From contig NZ_AP019829.2 of assembly GCF_007990545.2 (NCBI RefSeq), positions 1,426,001-1,490,000 on the forward strand: a stretch of 64,000 bases of DNA. Reading direction: 5' to 3'. This DNA comes from Leptotrichia wadei. GTDB lineage: Bacteria; Fusobacteriota; Fusobacteriia; Fusobacteriales; Leptotrichiaceae. A program made the translations under genes and the position numbers. Below, piece after piece: positions 10,011 through 19,153 of this stretch; position 1 is the first letter of the stretch; each line of letters starts with the position of its first letter. The notes below the pieces were generated by a model. The model was not told the DNA's origin. It did no database searches and saw nothing but the letters and a program-made list of their open reading frames with translations.

Positions 10011-10040
10011 AATATACCATTTTTTTTAGCTTTTTGTCAA
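10011..10040 (-). promoter_or_regulatory. promoter of the amino-acid ABC operon
   Basis: Minus-strand TTGACA (10035-10040) and TATATT (10011-10016) with an 18-nt spacer lie about 80 nt before the binding-protein start. Confidence 0.6.
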
Positions 10041-10171
10041 TAATTTTAATATATAAGTTTTATATTATTTAATATATTTTATTAATGATTAAATCTTTCA
10101 CATAACTTATAATTGACAATTGCTCAAAACACCTTATTATACTAATCTCTTGAGTTTACTAAATTAATTTT

Positions 10172-11164
10172 TTATTTATTATTTTGCATCAATAAAACAT
10201 TAAAAACATTTTCCAAATCAGTTTTAGCACTCAAAATATTACTAGCACTTATTACAACATCTTGAATATTTTGATTTTTTACACCAGTTAGCATTTTTTG
10301 TGTATTTTCAGATAATGTCTCTGAACTTTCCTTTATCTTTTTAAAATCTGATTCACTTATATTTTCTTTTTTAGCACTCTCAACTGTCATTTTAGCTATA
10401 TTTTTATATGCCTTCTGTAACTCATTATTGGCTTTTTCCAAGCCTTTTATTTCCTCTTCGTCAAAATTCAAGTTATTTTTGCTAAAAGCAGCTTCTGCAA
10501 ATCTATCTGCCGAATTTACAAATTTTAGTATACTTAATTTAGCTGTTTTTCCATCCATTTGTAATTGTGCTTCCATTTTTTTATTAATTGCTTCTGCAAA
10601 TTCATGTAAAGAATTAGAAAGAATCTTACTATTTTCAATTCGATTTCGCAAAACAACCTTATATTTTTCGTTTAATTCATCAACTTTTCCCAGTTTATCA
10701 GTCTTATAATCTCCCTTTTCAAAATAATCATTAATTTCTGTCAAAACCTTTTGCTCTTGAATTAGGGAATCAACTAAATTTTCAGCGTTTTTATCAATAG
10801 ATTCCATTTTTGGACTTTTTTGCATTTCATCGGTTATTTCCTTTATGTATTCACCTATCAAATTAATTGAGTCATCAAGATTTACAATGGATATTATTTC
10901 ACCCGAAATATCTTTTATATTTCCATTTTTCTCGAAAAATTCATCTTTTTTTATTTCTGTAAAAAAATCATTCCATTCTTCTGAGTTTGGTTCTTCACTT
11001 ATTTTTAAATATTCACTATATTTTTTTATCTCTTCTTTAGAAATATCTTTTTTTACACCTACCACTTTTACTTTTTCTTTATTCTTATTATCTTTTTTAT
11101 TATTACAAGACACAACAACTAATAAAGCCGTCATTCCAATTAAAAAATATTTTTTTAATTTCAT
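10172..11164 (-). CDS. YiiG/DUF3829-like lipoprotein
   Basis: A secreted lipoprotein of 330 aa; the lipobox is LVVVSC near residue 20, followed by a charged lysine- and asparagine-rich linker. The rest is helical, with stretches such as NKYNEVVLR-like ELNEKYKVVLRNRI and a long C-terminal acidic helix region, which fits the DUF3829 (YiiG) family. No catalytic motif is seen; function unknown. An upstream TTG start would overlap the GGAGGT ribosome site, so ATG at 11164 is chosen. It ends 26 nt from the AEC gene and may be cotranscribed with it. Confidence 0.65.
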   Translation of the reverse strand: MKLKKYFLIGMTALLVVVSCNNKKDNKNKEKVKVVGVKKDISKEEIKKYSEYLKISEEPNSEEWNDFFTEIKKDEFFEKNGNIKDISGEIISIVNLDDSINLIGEYIKEITDEMQKSPKMESIDKNAENLVDSLIQEQKVLTEINDYFEKGDYKTDKLGKVDELNEKYKVVLRNRIENSKILSNSLHEFAEAINKKMEAQLQMDGKTAKLSILKFVNSADRFAEAAFSKNNLNFDEEEIKGLEKANNELQKAYKNIAKMTVESAKKENISESDFKKIKESSETLSENTQKMLTGVKNQNIQDVVISASNILSAKTDLENVFNVLLMQNNK

Positions 11165-11189
11165 CAGTTTTACCTCCAAATTTCTTTAT

Positions 11190-12134
11190 TTATACTAATC
11201 CTGCAATTTTTAAGATGTAAAGCCAGCTCGTCAATGTAAATATACTCATAATCGTTGTAACCATAACCGTTCCAGAAGTTACAGACCCATTATGTCCCAT
11301 TCCCCTTGCCATTGTAAATGAAGTCGGAGTTGTAGGACTTCCCAGCATCCCAAGCACTGCAACCAGTTTTTCATCCTTAAATCCCATTTTCACTGCTATT
11401 GGCAAGAATATCGCAGTAAGTATTATTAATTTAAATGAAGATGAAACTAACACAACTTTTATTTTAGAAAAAACTTCCTTCACATCAAAACTCGCTCCAA
11501 GTGCCAGCAATCCAAGCGGAGTCGCTGCAGCCGCAAATGTTGAAATAGATTTTTTCATAATAACAGGCTGTGGAATTTTTAACATTGCCCAAATCATTCC
11601 AGCTAAAATTCCCAATATTAAGGGGTTTTTAATAACCCCCTTTAACGTATTTTTCAAGACAACTCTGTTTAATTTTCCCTGTTTTGGACGAAGCAGCATC
11701 AAAATCACAACAGAAGCTACATTATACAACGGAACTGCTCCAATTACCATAAGCGCCACAATCTTAGCCTCTCCATAAACATTCTGCACAAAGGCATAAG
11801 CAAGTAAAGCCGCACTGCTCCTAAAGCTGGCCTGAATAAATTCTCCACGAATTGACCTATCCTTCAAAAAAATTGATGAAATACACATTATTAAAATTGA
11901 AAGAAATGTTGTAAAAAAGCAAAATAACAAATATTTTAAATCCCAAATTGCTGAAAAATCAGACAATGACAATTCCTTGAATAATAGTACAGGCAAAAGC
12001 GCTAAAAATACAAATCTGTTCATCTTATCTGCAAATTCCAAGTCTATAACTCCAACTCTTCTAAAAACATACCCAAGTATCATAAGTAAAAATACAGGCA
12101 TAGTCGCATTTAAACAAAATACTAATTCTTTCAT
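11190..12134 (-). CDS. AEC-family membrane transporter
   Basis: A 314-aa auxin efflux carrier family protein with about ten membrane helices in two inverted halves. Family features include ATMPVFLLMILGYVFRR at the N-terminus and the broken-helix region TPTSFTMARGMG near residue 275. Bacterial members export or exchange malate, other dicarboxylates or amino acids; the substrate here is unknown. AAAGGAGG precedes ATG closely. It is 30 nt downstream of mnmA on the same strand. Confidence 0.88.
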   Translation of the reverse strand: MKELVFCLNATMPVFLLMILGYVFRRVGVIDLEFADKMNRFVFLALLPVLLFKELSLSDFSAIWDLKYLLFCFFTTFLSILIMCISSIFLKDRSIRGEFIQASFRSSAALLAYAFVQNVYGEAKIVALMVIGAVPLYNVASVVILMLLRPKQGKLNRVVLKNTLKGVIKNPLILGILAGMIWAMLKIPQPVIMKKSISTFAAAATPLGLLALGASFDVKEVFSKIKVVLVSSSFKLIILTAIFLPIAVKMGFKDEKLVAVLGMLGSPTTPTSFTMARGMGHNGSVTSGTVMVTTIMSIFTLTSWLYILKIAGLV

Positions 12135-12163
12135 TTTCCTCCTTTATGAAATTTTATTTAAAA

Positions 12164-13315
<1,152 letters not shown>

Positions 13316-13463
13316 TCACTACTTAATCGCTTTATAAAAATAAGTATACCACAATATCCATTAACAGACAAGAAAATATATTTGAATAATTATTTCCTTA
13401 ACTTTTTGGTGCGAGATTAACTTCATACTTAATCTCTTTAATACCAGGTTATTTTAATAAATA

Positions 13464-13509
13464 AAAAAACGGAAATTAATTATAGTTTTCAAAACAAATT
13501 CCGTTTTTT
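13464..13509 (-). terminator. intrinsic terminator after the HAD gene
   Basis: AAAAAACGGAA (13464-13474) pairs perfectly with TTCCGTTTTTT (13499-13509). It is symmetric in its tails and could act in both directions, but the gene that needs it is the HAD phosphatase on the minus strand. Confidence 0.88.
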
Positions 13510-13561
13510 ACTTTCTAAATCAGACTTTTTTAAAATTCACTTATTCTAAAAGAATCTAAAT

Positions 13562-14218
13562 TTATTTTATTTTTTTTATAATTTCCTGAACGTTAGACAC
13601 TTTCACATCTTCACTAATTCCAGTTTCACCTTTCACTTCACCAAATCCCCATTTACAGTAAACAATATCAACTCCAGCATTTTTAGCAGTATTTACATCC
13701 ACAAGCATATCTCCAATAAATAGTATTTTGTCCTTTGAAACATTCAAATCTTGTGCCATTCTATCAACATTATAGGGATTCGGCTTATTTGGATATTCCT
13801 TTTCATTAGATCCAAATATTCCATCAAATTTCCATTTCGACAATTTTTTTTCAACAGCAGATAAGGCTGTTTCGTGATCCTTATTCGTCACAATTCCTTT
13901 TTTTATATTTTTTTCTGTCAAAAAATCCAGCAATTCAGGTATTCCTTCATAAGGCTCAACACCATAGTCAAAGTAAATATCATAATATTTTCTTATAACT
14001 TTTTCCATTTCCTCATTCATTATATCATCATATTTCTCTTTTCCCAAAATATTCCGTGCAAGCCCTGAAACTCCACCACCAACAAATTTTACACATTCAT
14101 TAGCAGAATATTGCTTTTTTCCAAGTTCTTCCATCGCTGAATTTACAGTCTTTGTAATAGATTTTGACGTATCCATAAGCGTTCCATCCAAATCAAATAT
14201 AACTAAATCATATTTCAT
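13562..14218 (-). CDS. HAD-family hydrolase, phosphoglycolate phosphatase-like
   Basis: A 218-aa HAD phosphatase. Motif I DLDGTLMDT supplies Asp9 and Asp11, motif II is VTNKDHE, the conserved Lys sits in YPNKPNPY, and motif IV is GDMLVDVNTAKNAG. A helical C1 cap follows motif I, as in Gph and PpaX. The substrate could be 2-phosphoglycolate, pyrophosphate or another small phosphate ester. The GGGAG site is about 13 nt from ATG, farther than usual. Confidence 0.9.
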   Translation of the reverse strand: MKYDLVIFDLDGTLMDTSKSITKTVNSAMEELGKKQYSANECVKFVGGGVSGLARNILGKEKYDDIMNEEMEKVIRKYYDIYFDYGVEPYEGIPELLDFLTEKNIKKGIVTNKDHETALSAVEKKLSKWKFDGIFGSNEKEYPNKPNPYNVDRMAQDLNVSKDKILFIGDMLVDVNTAKNAGVDIVYCKWGFGEVKGETGISEDVKVSNVQEIIKKIK

Positions 14219-14339
14219 AAATTTTTATTCACTCCCTTCCTAATTCACTTTAAACAATTACAAAAATCCATGAAATCTTGTCAATCCAACTTTCAAGATT
14301 TTAGGGATTAATCTCTAAATACTGTTATTACTATTTTAT

Positions 14340-14561
14340 TTACGCTTCAGGCTCAATAACATTCCCGTCATCATCAATCGGATTTCCATCATCATCCACT
14401 CTAACAACCTTAATACTGTCCAAATGCCCTCTCATACTTTCCTTAAATTTTTCAATATACATTTTTCTATATTTTTCACGCTCTTTCTTCTCTTCTTCGG
14501 TCAATTCTCTCTCACGTGCTAATTTTGAAAATTCATTTACTTTTTTAATAATATCTTCCAT
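14340..14561 (-). CDS. DUF896 (YnzC) small protein
   Basis: A 73-aa charged protein of the DUF896 family. The family helix-turn-helix hairpin is clear: KVNEFSKLARERELTEEEKKE, then YRKMYIEKFKESMRGHL. The tail is acidic (DDDGNPIDDDG). Members in Firmicutes belong to SOS or cell-division contexts, but the role is not settled. AAAGGAA precedes ATG. Confidence 0.85.
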   Translation of the reverse strand: MEDIIKKVNEFSKLARERELTEEEKKEREKYRKMYIEKFKESMRGHLDSIKVVRVDDDGNPIDDDGNVIEPEA

Positions 14562-14809
14562 TTTTCAATTTTCCTTTCTAAAAAAATATTATATTTTATC
14601 TTGATTTTTATCTAAAATACAGTATAAAATAAAATTTATTAGTATCAAGCTCTTAGTGTTGAATTTATTTTTTATCTTTTTTCCAATTTATAAATTTTAT
14701 AATCCAAAAAGTATATAACAATATTATTATACTGTATTGACTATAATTTATCAACACTTTTCAAAAAATATTTCTTCCCAATTTATATATTCTATAAATT
14801 TCTAAAACA
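14562..14809. other. AT-rich intergenic stretch
   Basis: Upstream region of the DUF896 gene. I see no gene, repeat or strong promoter in it. Confidence 0.4.
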
Positions 14810-14852
14810 AAAAATCACAGTTAATCTTAATAACCGTATAACCGTGATTTTT
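14810..14852 (-). terminator. terminator left from a lost gene
   Basis: AAAAATCAC (14810-14818) pairs with GTGATTTTT (14844-14852). It lies about 45 nt past the outer-membrane-protein remnant, whose terminator it probably was. Confidence 0.7.
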
Positions 14853-14894
14853 ATTTAAAGAAATTTTTTACTTATTATTCTATCTTATTATTTT

Positions 14895-14936
14895 TTAAAA
14901 TGCCGAAACAGCATATCCTACAAATGCAATATATGA
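14895..14936 (-). pseudogene. 3' remnant of an outer-membrane beta-barrel protein gene
   Basis: Thirteen codons and a TAA remain, reading SYIAFVGYAVSAF. Alternating hydrophobic residues with a terminal Phe are the usual last strand (beta-signal) of outer-membrane barrels such as autotransporters. The reading frame is cut exactly at the right end of the neighbouring mobile element (14938), and nothing of the gene is seen on the other side. The call rests on a very short stretch, but the terminator just downstream supports it. Confidence 0.45.
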
Positions 14937-14937
14937 T

Positions 14938-15220
14938 GTGAACTACTCACGACTAAAAGCCGAGAGCTTCATAAGATAACTGAAAAAGTAAGTTATCTTC
15001 TAAGAAGTTTGATTTTAAAATCCTTATTCTTTTTGGCTAGTCCACAATAGCCGCTACTAGATAAGACATTATGTCTACACTGCTACTTTTTATCTGTATA
15101 TTATATTTTAAACTCAAATATATTATACTCTAAAATTAGTAATATTGCAAATTTTAAAGCAACATTTTCAATGTTGGTGTTATTCATCTCATGGCTAAAG
15201 CCACGAGTGTTCTAACACAC
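14938..15220 (-). mobile_element. tnpB-less IS200/IS605-type element (MITE-like)
   Basis: About 283 bp with the two end structures of the intact TnpB element at 58.6-60.0 kb but no transposase. The right end begins with the same GTGAACTACTC, followed by an imperfect 9-bp hairpin. The left end holds hairpin CTCATGGC-TAAA-GCCACGAG inside an outer stem GTGTTA/TAACAC; the intact copy has GCAA/TTGC there, a covariation showing that structure is kept. The middle holds further stems (AAGATAAC/GTTATCTT, GGCTA/TAGCC, AGACAT/ATGTCT), like a guide-RNA scaffold. It would need a transposase in trans. Confidence 0.6.
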
Positions 15221-15265
15221 TTAATAAAAATTCATAAATTTTAACTAAAATATTTTTTATTTTCT

Positions 15266-16639
15266 TTATTTCACGCTTCCAAATAAGTCATTCAAAGCCT
15301 CGCTCATTGTCGGATGAGTAAATATCATATCTTTTAAGAATGTATATTTCTGTTCAGCTTTCATAGCCGCTGCAACAATGTTTATCATTTCGTGGGAAGT
15401 GTTGCATAATAAAGTACATCCCAATATTTTATCTGTTTTTGCATCTACAACCGCTTTAAGAAGTCCATCTGTCACACCTTCTATTTTTGCCTTTGGAATT
15501 GCCATTGCTTCAAGTCTTCCTGTTTTTACTTCATATCCTTTGGCAATCGCTTCGCTTTCAGTCATTCCAACTCTTGATAATGGCGGATTTACAAATACAC
15601 TGTATGGAATTACATTTCTGTCTTTTACCGTTCTGTTTCCTCCATTGTAAAGATTATCCCTTATTATTCTAAAGTCGTCAAGAGAAATATATGTAAATTG
15701 AAGTCCGCCTTTCACATCTCCCATTGCCCAAATGTTATCAGCTGCTGTTTTCAATGTTTCATCAACTATAACCGCACCTTTTTCATCAGTTTTTACTCCT
15801 GCTGCTTCTAGATTAAGACCTTCTGTATTAGGTTTTCTTCCGATTGCCACAAGAATTGCGTCTGATTCAATTTCGCTCTTGCTTGACCCTTGTGAAATTT
15901 GCACGTATCCTTTTCCATTTTTATCAATAATTTCCTCAATTTTTGATTCCAGTAAAAATTTAATTCCTTTTGCCTCAAATATAGCTTTTGCCCTATCAGC
16001 AATTTCTTCATCTTCTCTAGGCATAAGTCTTTGTGCCAAATCAATAACCGTAACTTCTGACCCAAAATCAGCATACATCGAAGCAAATTCCAACCCAATG
16101 TACCCTGCTCCCAAAATAGTCAATTTTTTAGGAAGTTCCTTTAGTTCCATAATTGAAGTGCTTGTATATACATAGTTACTTTCTTTAAGTCCTTTTATAC
16201 CAGGAATTATTGTAGTCGAACCTGTATTTATAAATATTTTTTCCCCTTCAATCTGAACATTTTCCCCATTGCTTTCAATATTAACTACATTTTTTGAAAC
16301 AAAGCTTCCAAATCCATCATAAATATCAATATTTTCCTTTGTAGCTAGCATTTCATAATTTTTTCCACGTAATGCACCAATCAGTGTATTTTTATTATTT
16401 ATACTTTTTGTATAAAATCTCTCCTTTTCCTCAATACCACTTAGTCCTTTATTTTTAAGAACTTTTGTACTGTCAACAAGTTTTTTCGTAGGAATACATC
16501 CAATATTTATACAAGTTCCCCCATACATCTTGTCCGATTTCTCAATCAACGCAACATTCTGACCTTTCCCAGCTAAAAATCCTGCCAAAGTTTTTCCACC
16601 TTTTCCAAATCCAATTATTACTGCATCATATTTTTTCAT
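15266..16639 (-). CDS. RclA/Har-like pyridine nucleotide-disulfide oxidoreductase
   Basis: A flavin-dependent disulfide reductase, class I. The FAD motif GFGKGGKTLAGFLAGKG starts at residue 9, and the redox pair lies in GGTCINIGCIPTK. A second Rossmann motif, GAGYIGLEFASMYADFG, binds NAD(P)H. The C-terminal FTHPTMSEALNDLF has one His where lipoamide dehydrogenases have HxH, as in RclA. The N-terminus is close to E. coli RclA, known to reduce hypothiocyanous acid and to protect from chlorine species; that role would suit an oral anaerobe. ATG at 16639 follows AAAGGA and matches RclA length; an earlier in-frame start adds nine residues. Confidence 0.85.
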   Translation of the reverse strand: MKKYDAVIIGFGKGGKTLAGFLAGKGQNVALIEKSDKMYGGTCINIGCIPTKKLVDSTKVLKNKGLSGIEEKERFYTKSINNKNTLIGALRGKNYEMLATKENIDIYDGFGSFVSKNVVNIESNGENVQIEGEKIFINTGSTTIIPGIKGLKESNYVYTSTSIMELKELPKKLTILGAGYIGLEFASMYADFGSEVTVIDLAQRLMPREDEEIADRAKAIFEAKGIKFLLESKIEEIIDKNGKGYVQISQGSSKSEIESDAILVAIGRKPNTEGLNLEAAGVKTDEKGAVIVDETLKTAADNIWAMGDVKGGLQFTYISLDDFRIIRDNLYNGGNRTVKDRNVIPYSVFVNPPLSRVGMTESEAIAKGYEVKTGRLEAMAIPKAKIEGVTDGLLKAVVDAKTDKILGCTLLCNTSHEMINIVAAAMKAEQKYTFLKDMIFTHPTMSEALNDLFGSVK

Positions 16640-16775
16640 TTTCTTCGTCCTTTCCATTTTATACAATTATAGTTACATAATTGTATTTATTATAAAATTA
16701 ATTTTTATATTATAAGAGTACCACATTTTTTGTAAAAAAACAAGAGTATTTGTGTTTACAAATTTTATTATTTTT

Positions 16776-16964
16776 TCAATCCCCCTTAATAACTAAAATA
16801 TCCAAAGTCTTCTCATCTTCCATAAACTCTACCATATAATCATTTAAAAATTCAGGAAATATCATCACAACTGTTCCAATCGAATTTTTTAAAACTTTAT
16901 CAGACAATTTTCTTTTTGCTTTTACTACATCATATTCATCAAACATAAAATCTTCATTTTTCAT
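16776..16964 (-). CDS. DUF4926 small protein
   Basis: A 62-aa protein with the DUF4926 layout: an N-terminal EYDVVKAKRKL, a central IGTVVMIF turn and a C-terminal YMVEFMEDEKTLDILVI strand pair. Members are often found near toxin-antitoxin-like or nuclease genes, but no partner is visible here. No strong ribosome site is present, so the start may be at Met7. Confidence 0.65.
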   Translation of the reverse strand: MKNEDFMFDEYDVVKAKRKLSDKVLKNSIGTVVMIFPEFLNDYMVEFMEDEKTLDILVIKGD

Positions 16965-17018
16965 TTTTATATCAAAACACCTATATTTATCATTTTATTT
17001 CACAATTAATTAAGCATT

Positions 17019-18245
17019 TTACTCTTTTTCTTTTAAAAATTTTTCATACTGCTTTATTCTTCCGCTTTGACCTTCGTTATAATTTTTTAATTTTGTTGAG
17101 TTTTTAACCACATCTACCCATTCTTTTATTTCTTTCAATTTTTTTCCTCTATAATAATATTTTAACAAATAATCAATTGCTCTATAATCTTTTAGCTCAG
17201 CCGCTTTTAAATACAAATCAAAAGATTCGAGTTTATAACCTTCTTCTTCCAAAATTTGTGCTAAATATATTTGTGAATCAGTGTATTCTGCATTCGCTGC
17301 TATCCTATACCATTTTTTTGCTTCATCAATATTTCTATTTCTATGCTCAATAATTCCTATAAAAACAGCAGCTTTCTTTAAACCATTTTCATATGCTTTT
17401 TTATATTTTTCCATTCCTTTTTCTTTTTCATCCTTAAAACGATAATAAAAATCAGCTGTATACAAAATTCCTTCTTTTTTTAACTTCTCCATTTGTAAAA
17501 AATATTTTTCTGCTGTATCATAATCTTTTTTTAAAATACTTTCCTCTCCTTTTATATACAACTCAAAGAACTCTTTATCCATTCTATCTTTTGATAAACT
17601 GTATTCCAGTAAATCATTTGCTTCATCATCAAATCTAAAAATTTCTTTTGTATTTAATATTTTATCTTGCCAGTATTTCAATTTTTCATTATCTTTTTTC
17701 ATATAATATATTTTTATTAAGTATAACATCGAATCCGCATCTTTGCGATTTCCAGCTTCTATAAAATATTTCTCAGCCTCATTTTTTCTATTTGTTTTAT
17801 ATAAAAATGTAGCAAAAGATTTATATCCTAATACATTCTCTTTATCCAATGATTTTTTGTACCATTCTTCCGCCTTTTTATAATCATTATTATCCTCAGC
17901 AATCATACCTAAAATTGTACCTGCCTTTTTATTTCCTTTTTCAAAAGCTATCTTATACCTCTTTTTCCCTTCATTTTCATCAATATGTTCATAATACATA
18001 TCTGCAATTGAAACATAAGCAGTTTTGTCATATTTTGCCACTTTTAAAAAATACTTTTCCGCTTCTTTATAGTTTTCTTTGTTCAATTCATAGGCAATTC
18101 TTGCCATTAATTGAGCTTTTTCAGGATTTTTTTTATTTTCCAGATAAAAATAAACATCATCAATATCTTTTATTACCACATCATTTCCTTGATTTCTACA
18201 TCCTATTAACAAACAAAGCAACATCAGTAAAATATATTTATTCAT
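17019..18245 (-). CDS. lipoprotein with TPR/Sel1-like repeats
   Basis: A 408-aa lipoprotein with lipobox CLLIGC. Most of the protein is helical-hairpin repeats of the Sel1/TPR kind; examples are KNYKEAEKYFLKVAKYDKTA, KKAEEWYKKSLDKEN, NEAEKYFIEAGNRKDA and DEAKKWYRIAANAEYTDSQ. Such solenoids bind proteins in the periplasm or at the surface. It ends a four-gene set with two unknown proteins and a second TPR lipoprotein. Gene order and the repeat shared with the first gene suggest one complex. AAGGCGG lies 8 nt before ATG. Confidence 0.8.
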   Translation of the reverse strand: MNKYILLMLLCLLIGCRNQGNDVVIKDIDDVYFYLENKKNPEKAQLMARIAYELNKENYKEAEKYFLKVAKYDKTAYVSIADMYYEHIDENEGKKRYKIAFEKGNKKAGTILGMIAEDNNDYKKAEEWYKKSLDKENVLGYKSFATFLYKTNRKNEAEKYFIEAGNRKDADSMLYLIKIYYMKKDNEKLKYWQDKILNTKEIFRFDDEANDLLEYSLSKDRMDKEFFELYIKGEESILKKDYDTAEKYFLQMEKLKKEGILYTADFYYRFKDEKEKGMEKYKKAYENGLKKAAVFIGIIEHRNRNIDEAKKWYRIAANAEYTDSQIYLAQILEEEGYKLESFDLYLKAAELKDYRAIDYLLKYYYRGKKLKEIKEWVDVVKNSTKLKNYNEGQSGRIKQYEKFLKEKE

Positions 18246-18270
18246 TTATAATTCCGCCTTTTCAAAGTTT

Positions 18271-18702
18271 TTATTCCTTCCGATTTTTAAATTCCGTACC
18301 AAATCCCGCCATCCTGCATTCATCATCAAAAAATAGCAAATATCCTTCCCAAATTTCAACTTCTAAAAAAATTTTCTTCCCTTCCTTTAAATAAACTGTT
18401 TTTCCATCAGCCCAATATTTTTCCAGCTTATCCTCAATTTCTATTTCTACATACTCATACAATCCATATTCATAATCCAAAATAACCGAATTCCCCTTAA
18501 ATTTTAATACTGCTTCCATTCCAATTTCTTTTTCAATTTTCTCATTTTCACTAACTATTTCTATTTTTTTCAGTTCTCCTGTTTCATAAGACAAATATAT
18601 TTTTATCTCTCCGTTATTAAAAGAAAAAATCATATCCCGCTCGCTTACAACATTCTCACTTTTTCCAGTAAAATCTATCATCTTCAATTTCAAATTTTCC
18701 AT
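18271..18702 (-). CDS. unknown protein, beta-rich, cytoplasmic
   Basis: A 143-aa protein I do not recognise. It is rich in alternating strand residues and Glu/Lys (MIFSFNNGEIKIYLSYETGELKKIEIV) and lacks a signal peptide. It overlaps the preceding gene by 47 nt in another frame, with AGAAGGA before its ATG inside that gene. It resembles its upstream neighbour in size and composition, and both lie between two TPR lipoprotein genes, so it may be an immunity-like or accessory partner. Confidence 0.6.
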   Translation of the reverse strand: MENLKLKMIDFTGKSENVVSERDMIFSFNNGEIKIYLSYETGELKKIEIVSENEKIEKEIGMEAVLKFKGNSVILDYEYGLYEYVEIEIEDKLEKYWADGKTVYLKEGKKIFLEVEIWEGYLLFFDDECRMAGFGTEFKNRKE

Positions 18703-19153
18703 AAATCAAAATTCCTTCTGCATAATTATCCCTATTTATTAAGATTACTATATTTTCACAAATTTTTACTCCAAAATAAATATTAAGCTTGTTATCAGTA
18801 AAATAACATCCGATAATATTTTTGGGAATATCAATCTCCAAAAAATCTAATTCTTTAACTTTTATACCAGCTTCATTGTATTCTTCTCTCTTAAAATAAA
18901 TATCGCCTTCTATTATATTTTCAGGAATTTCTATTTTATGTGTAAATTTAGCCATTTTCAATATATTGAGAATTTCCAGCGAATTTATTCTCCCGTCTTC
19001 TCCTATTAATAAATAAAAACTGTATAATTTTTTTTCATACGAAACGCTTGAAAGTTCCGTTACCTTCCTATTTAAATTAATCTCCACATATTCATCAGAA
19101 TTATTTTCAAATTTATCAATATTTTTTACAAATTCCAGTTTTTCTATTCTCAT
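18656..19153 (-). CDS. unknown protein, beta-rich, cytoplasmic
   Basis: A 165-aa protein I do not recognise, without signal peptide. Strands such as EIDIPKNIIGCYFTDNKLNIYF and ILIYGKFEIEDDRFYW dominate. Its ATG overlaps the TGA of the upstream lipoprotein gene in an ATGA coupling, which sets the start at 19153 rather than 12 bases earlier. Its 3' end overlaps the next gene by 47 nt. Tight packing means it is made with both neighbours. Confidence 0.6.
   Translation of the reverse strand: MRIEKLEFVKNIDKFENNSDEYVEINLNRKVTELSSVSYEKKLYSFYLLIGEDGRINSLEILNILKMAKFTHKIEIPENIIEGDIYFKREEYNEAGIKVKELDFLEIDIPKNIIGCYFTDNKLNIYFGVKICENIVILINRDNYAEGILIYGKFEIEDDRFYWKK

Noticed and set aside
10078-10165. TTGACA plus TTATTATAC on the plus strand looks like a promoter
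   Set aside because: No plus-strand gene follows before the minus-strand lipoprotein gene, so it is not called.
15732-16175. A 147-codon plus-strand frame opposite the RclA-like gene
   Set aside because: It is the reverse complement of a well-supported enzyme, lacks a ribosome site and has no protein-like features.
17849-18394. A 181-codon plus-strand frame opposite the TPR lipoprotein
   Set aside because: It mirrors repeat-coding DNA, spans a gene junction and is rich in Phe, Leu and His as expected of antisense to Lys/Glu codons.
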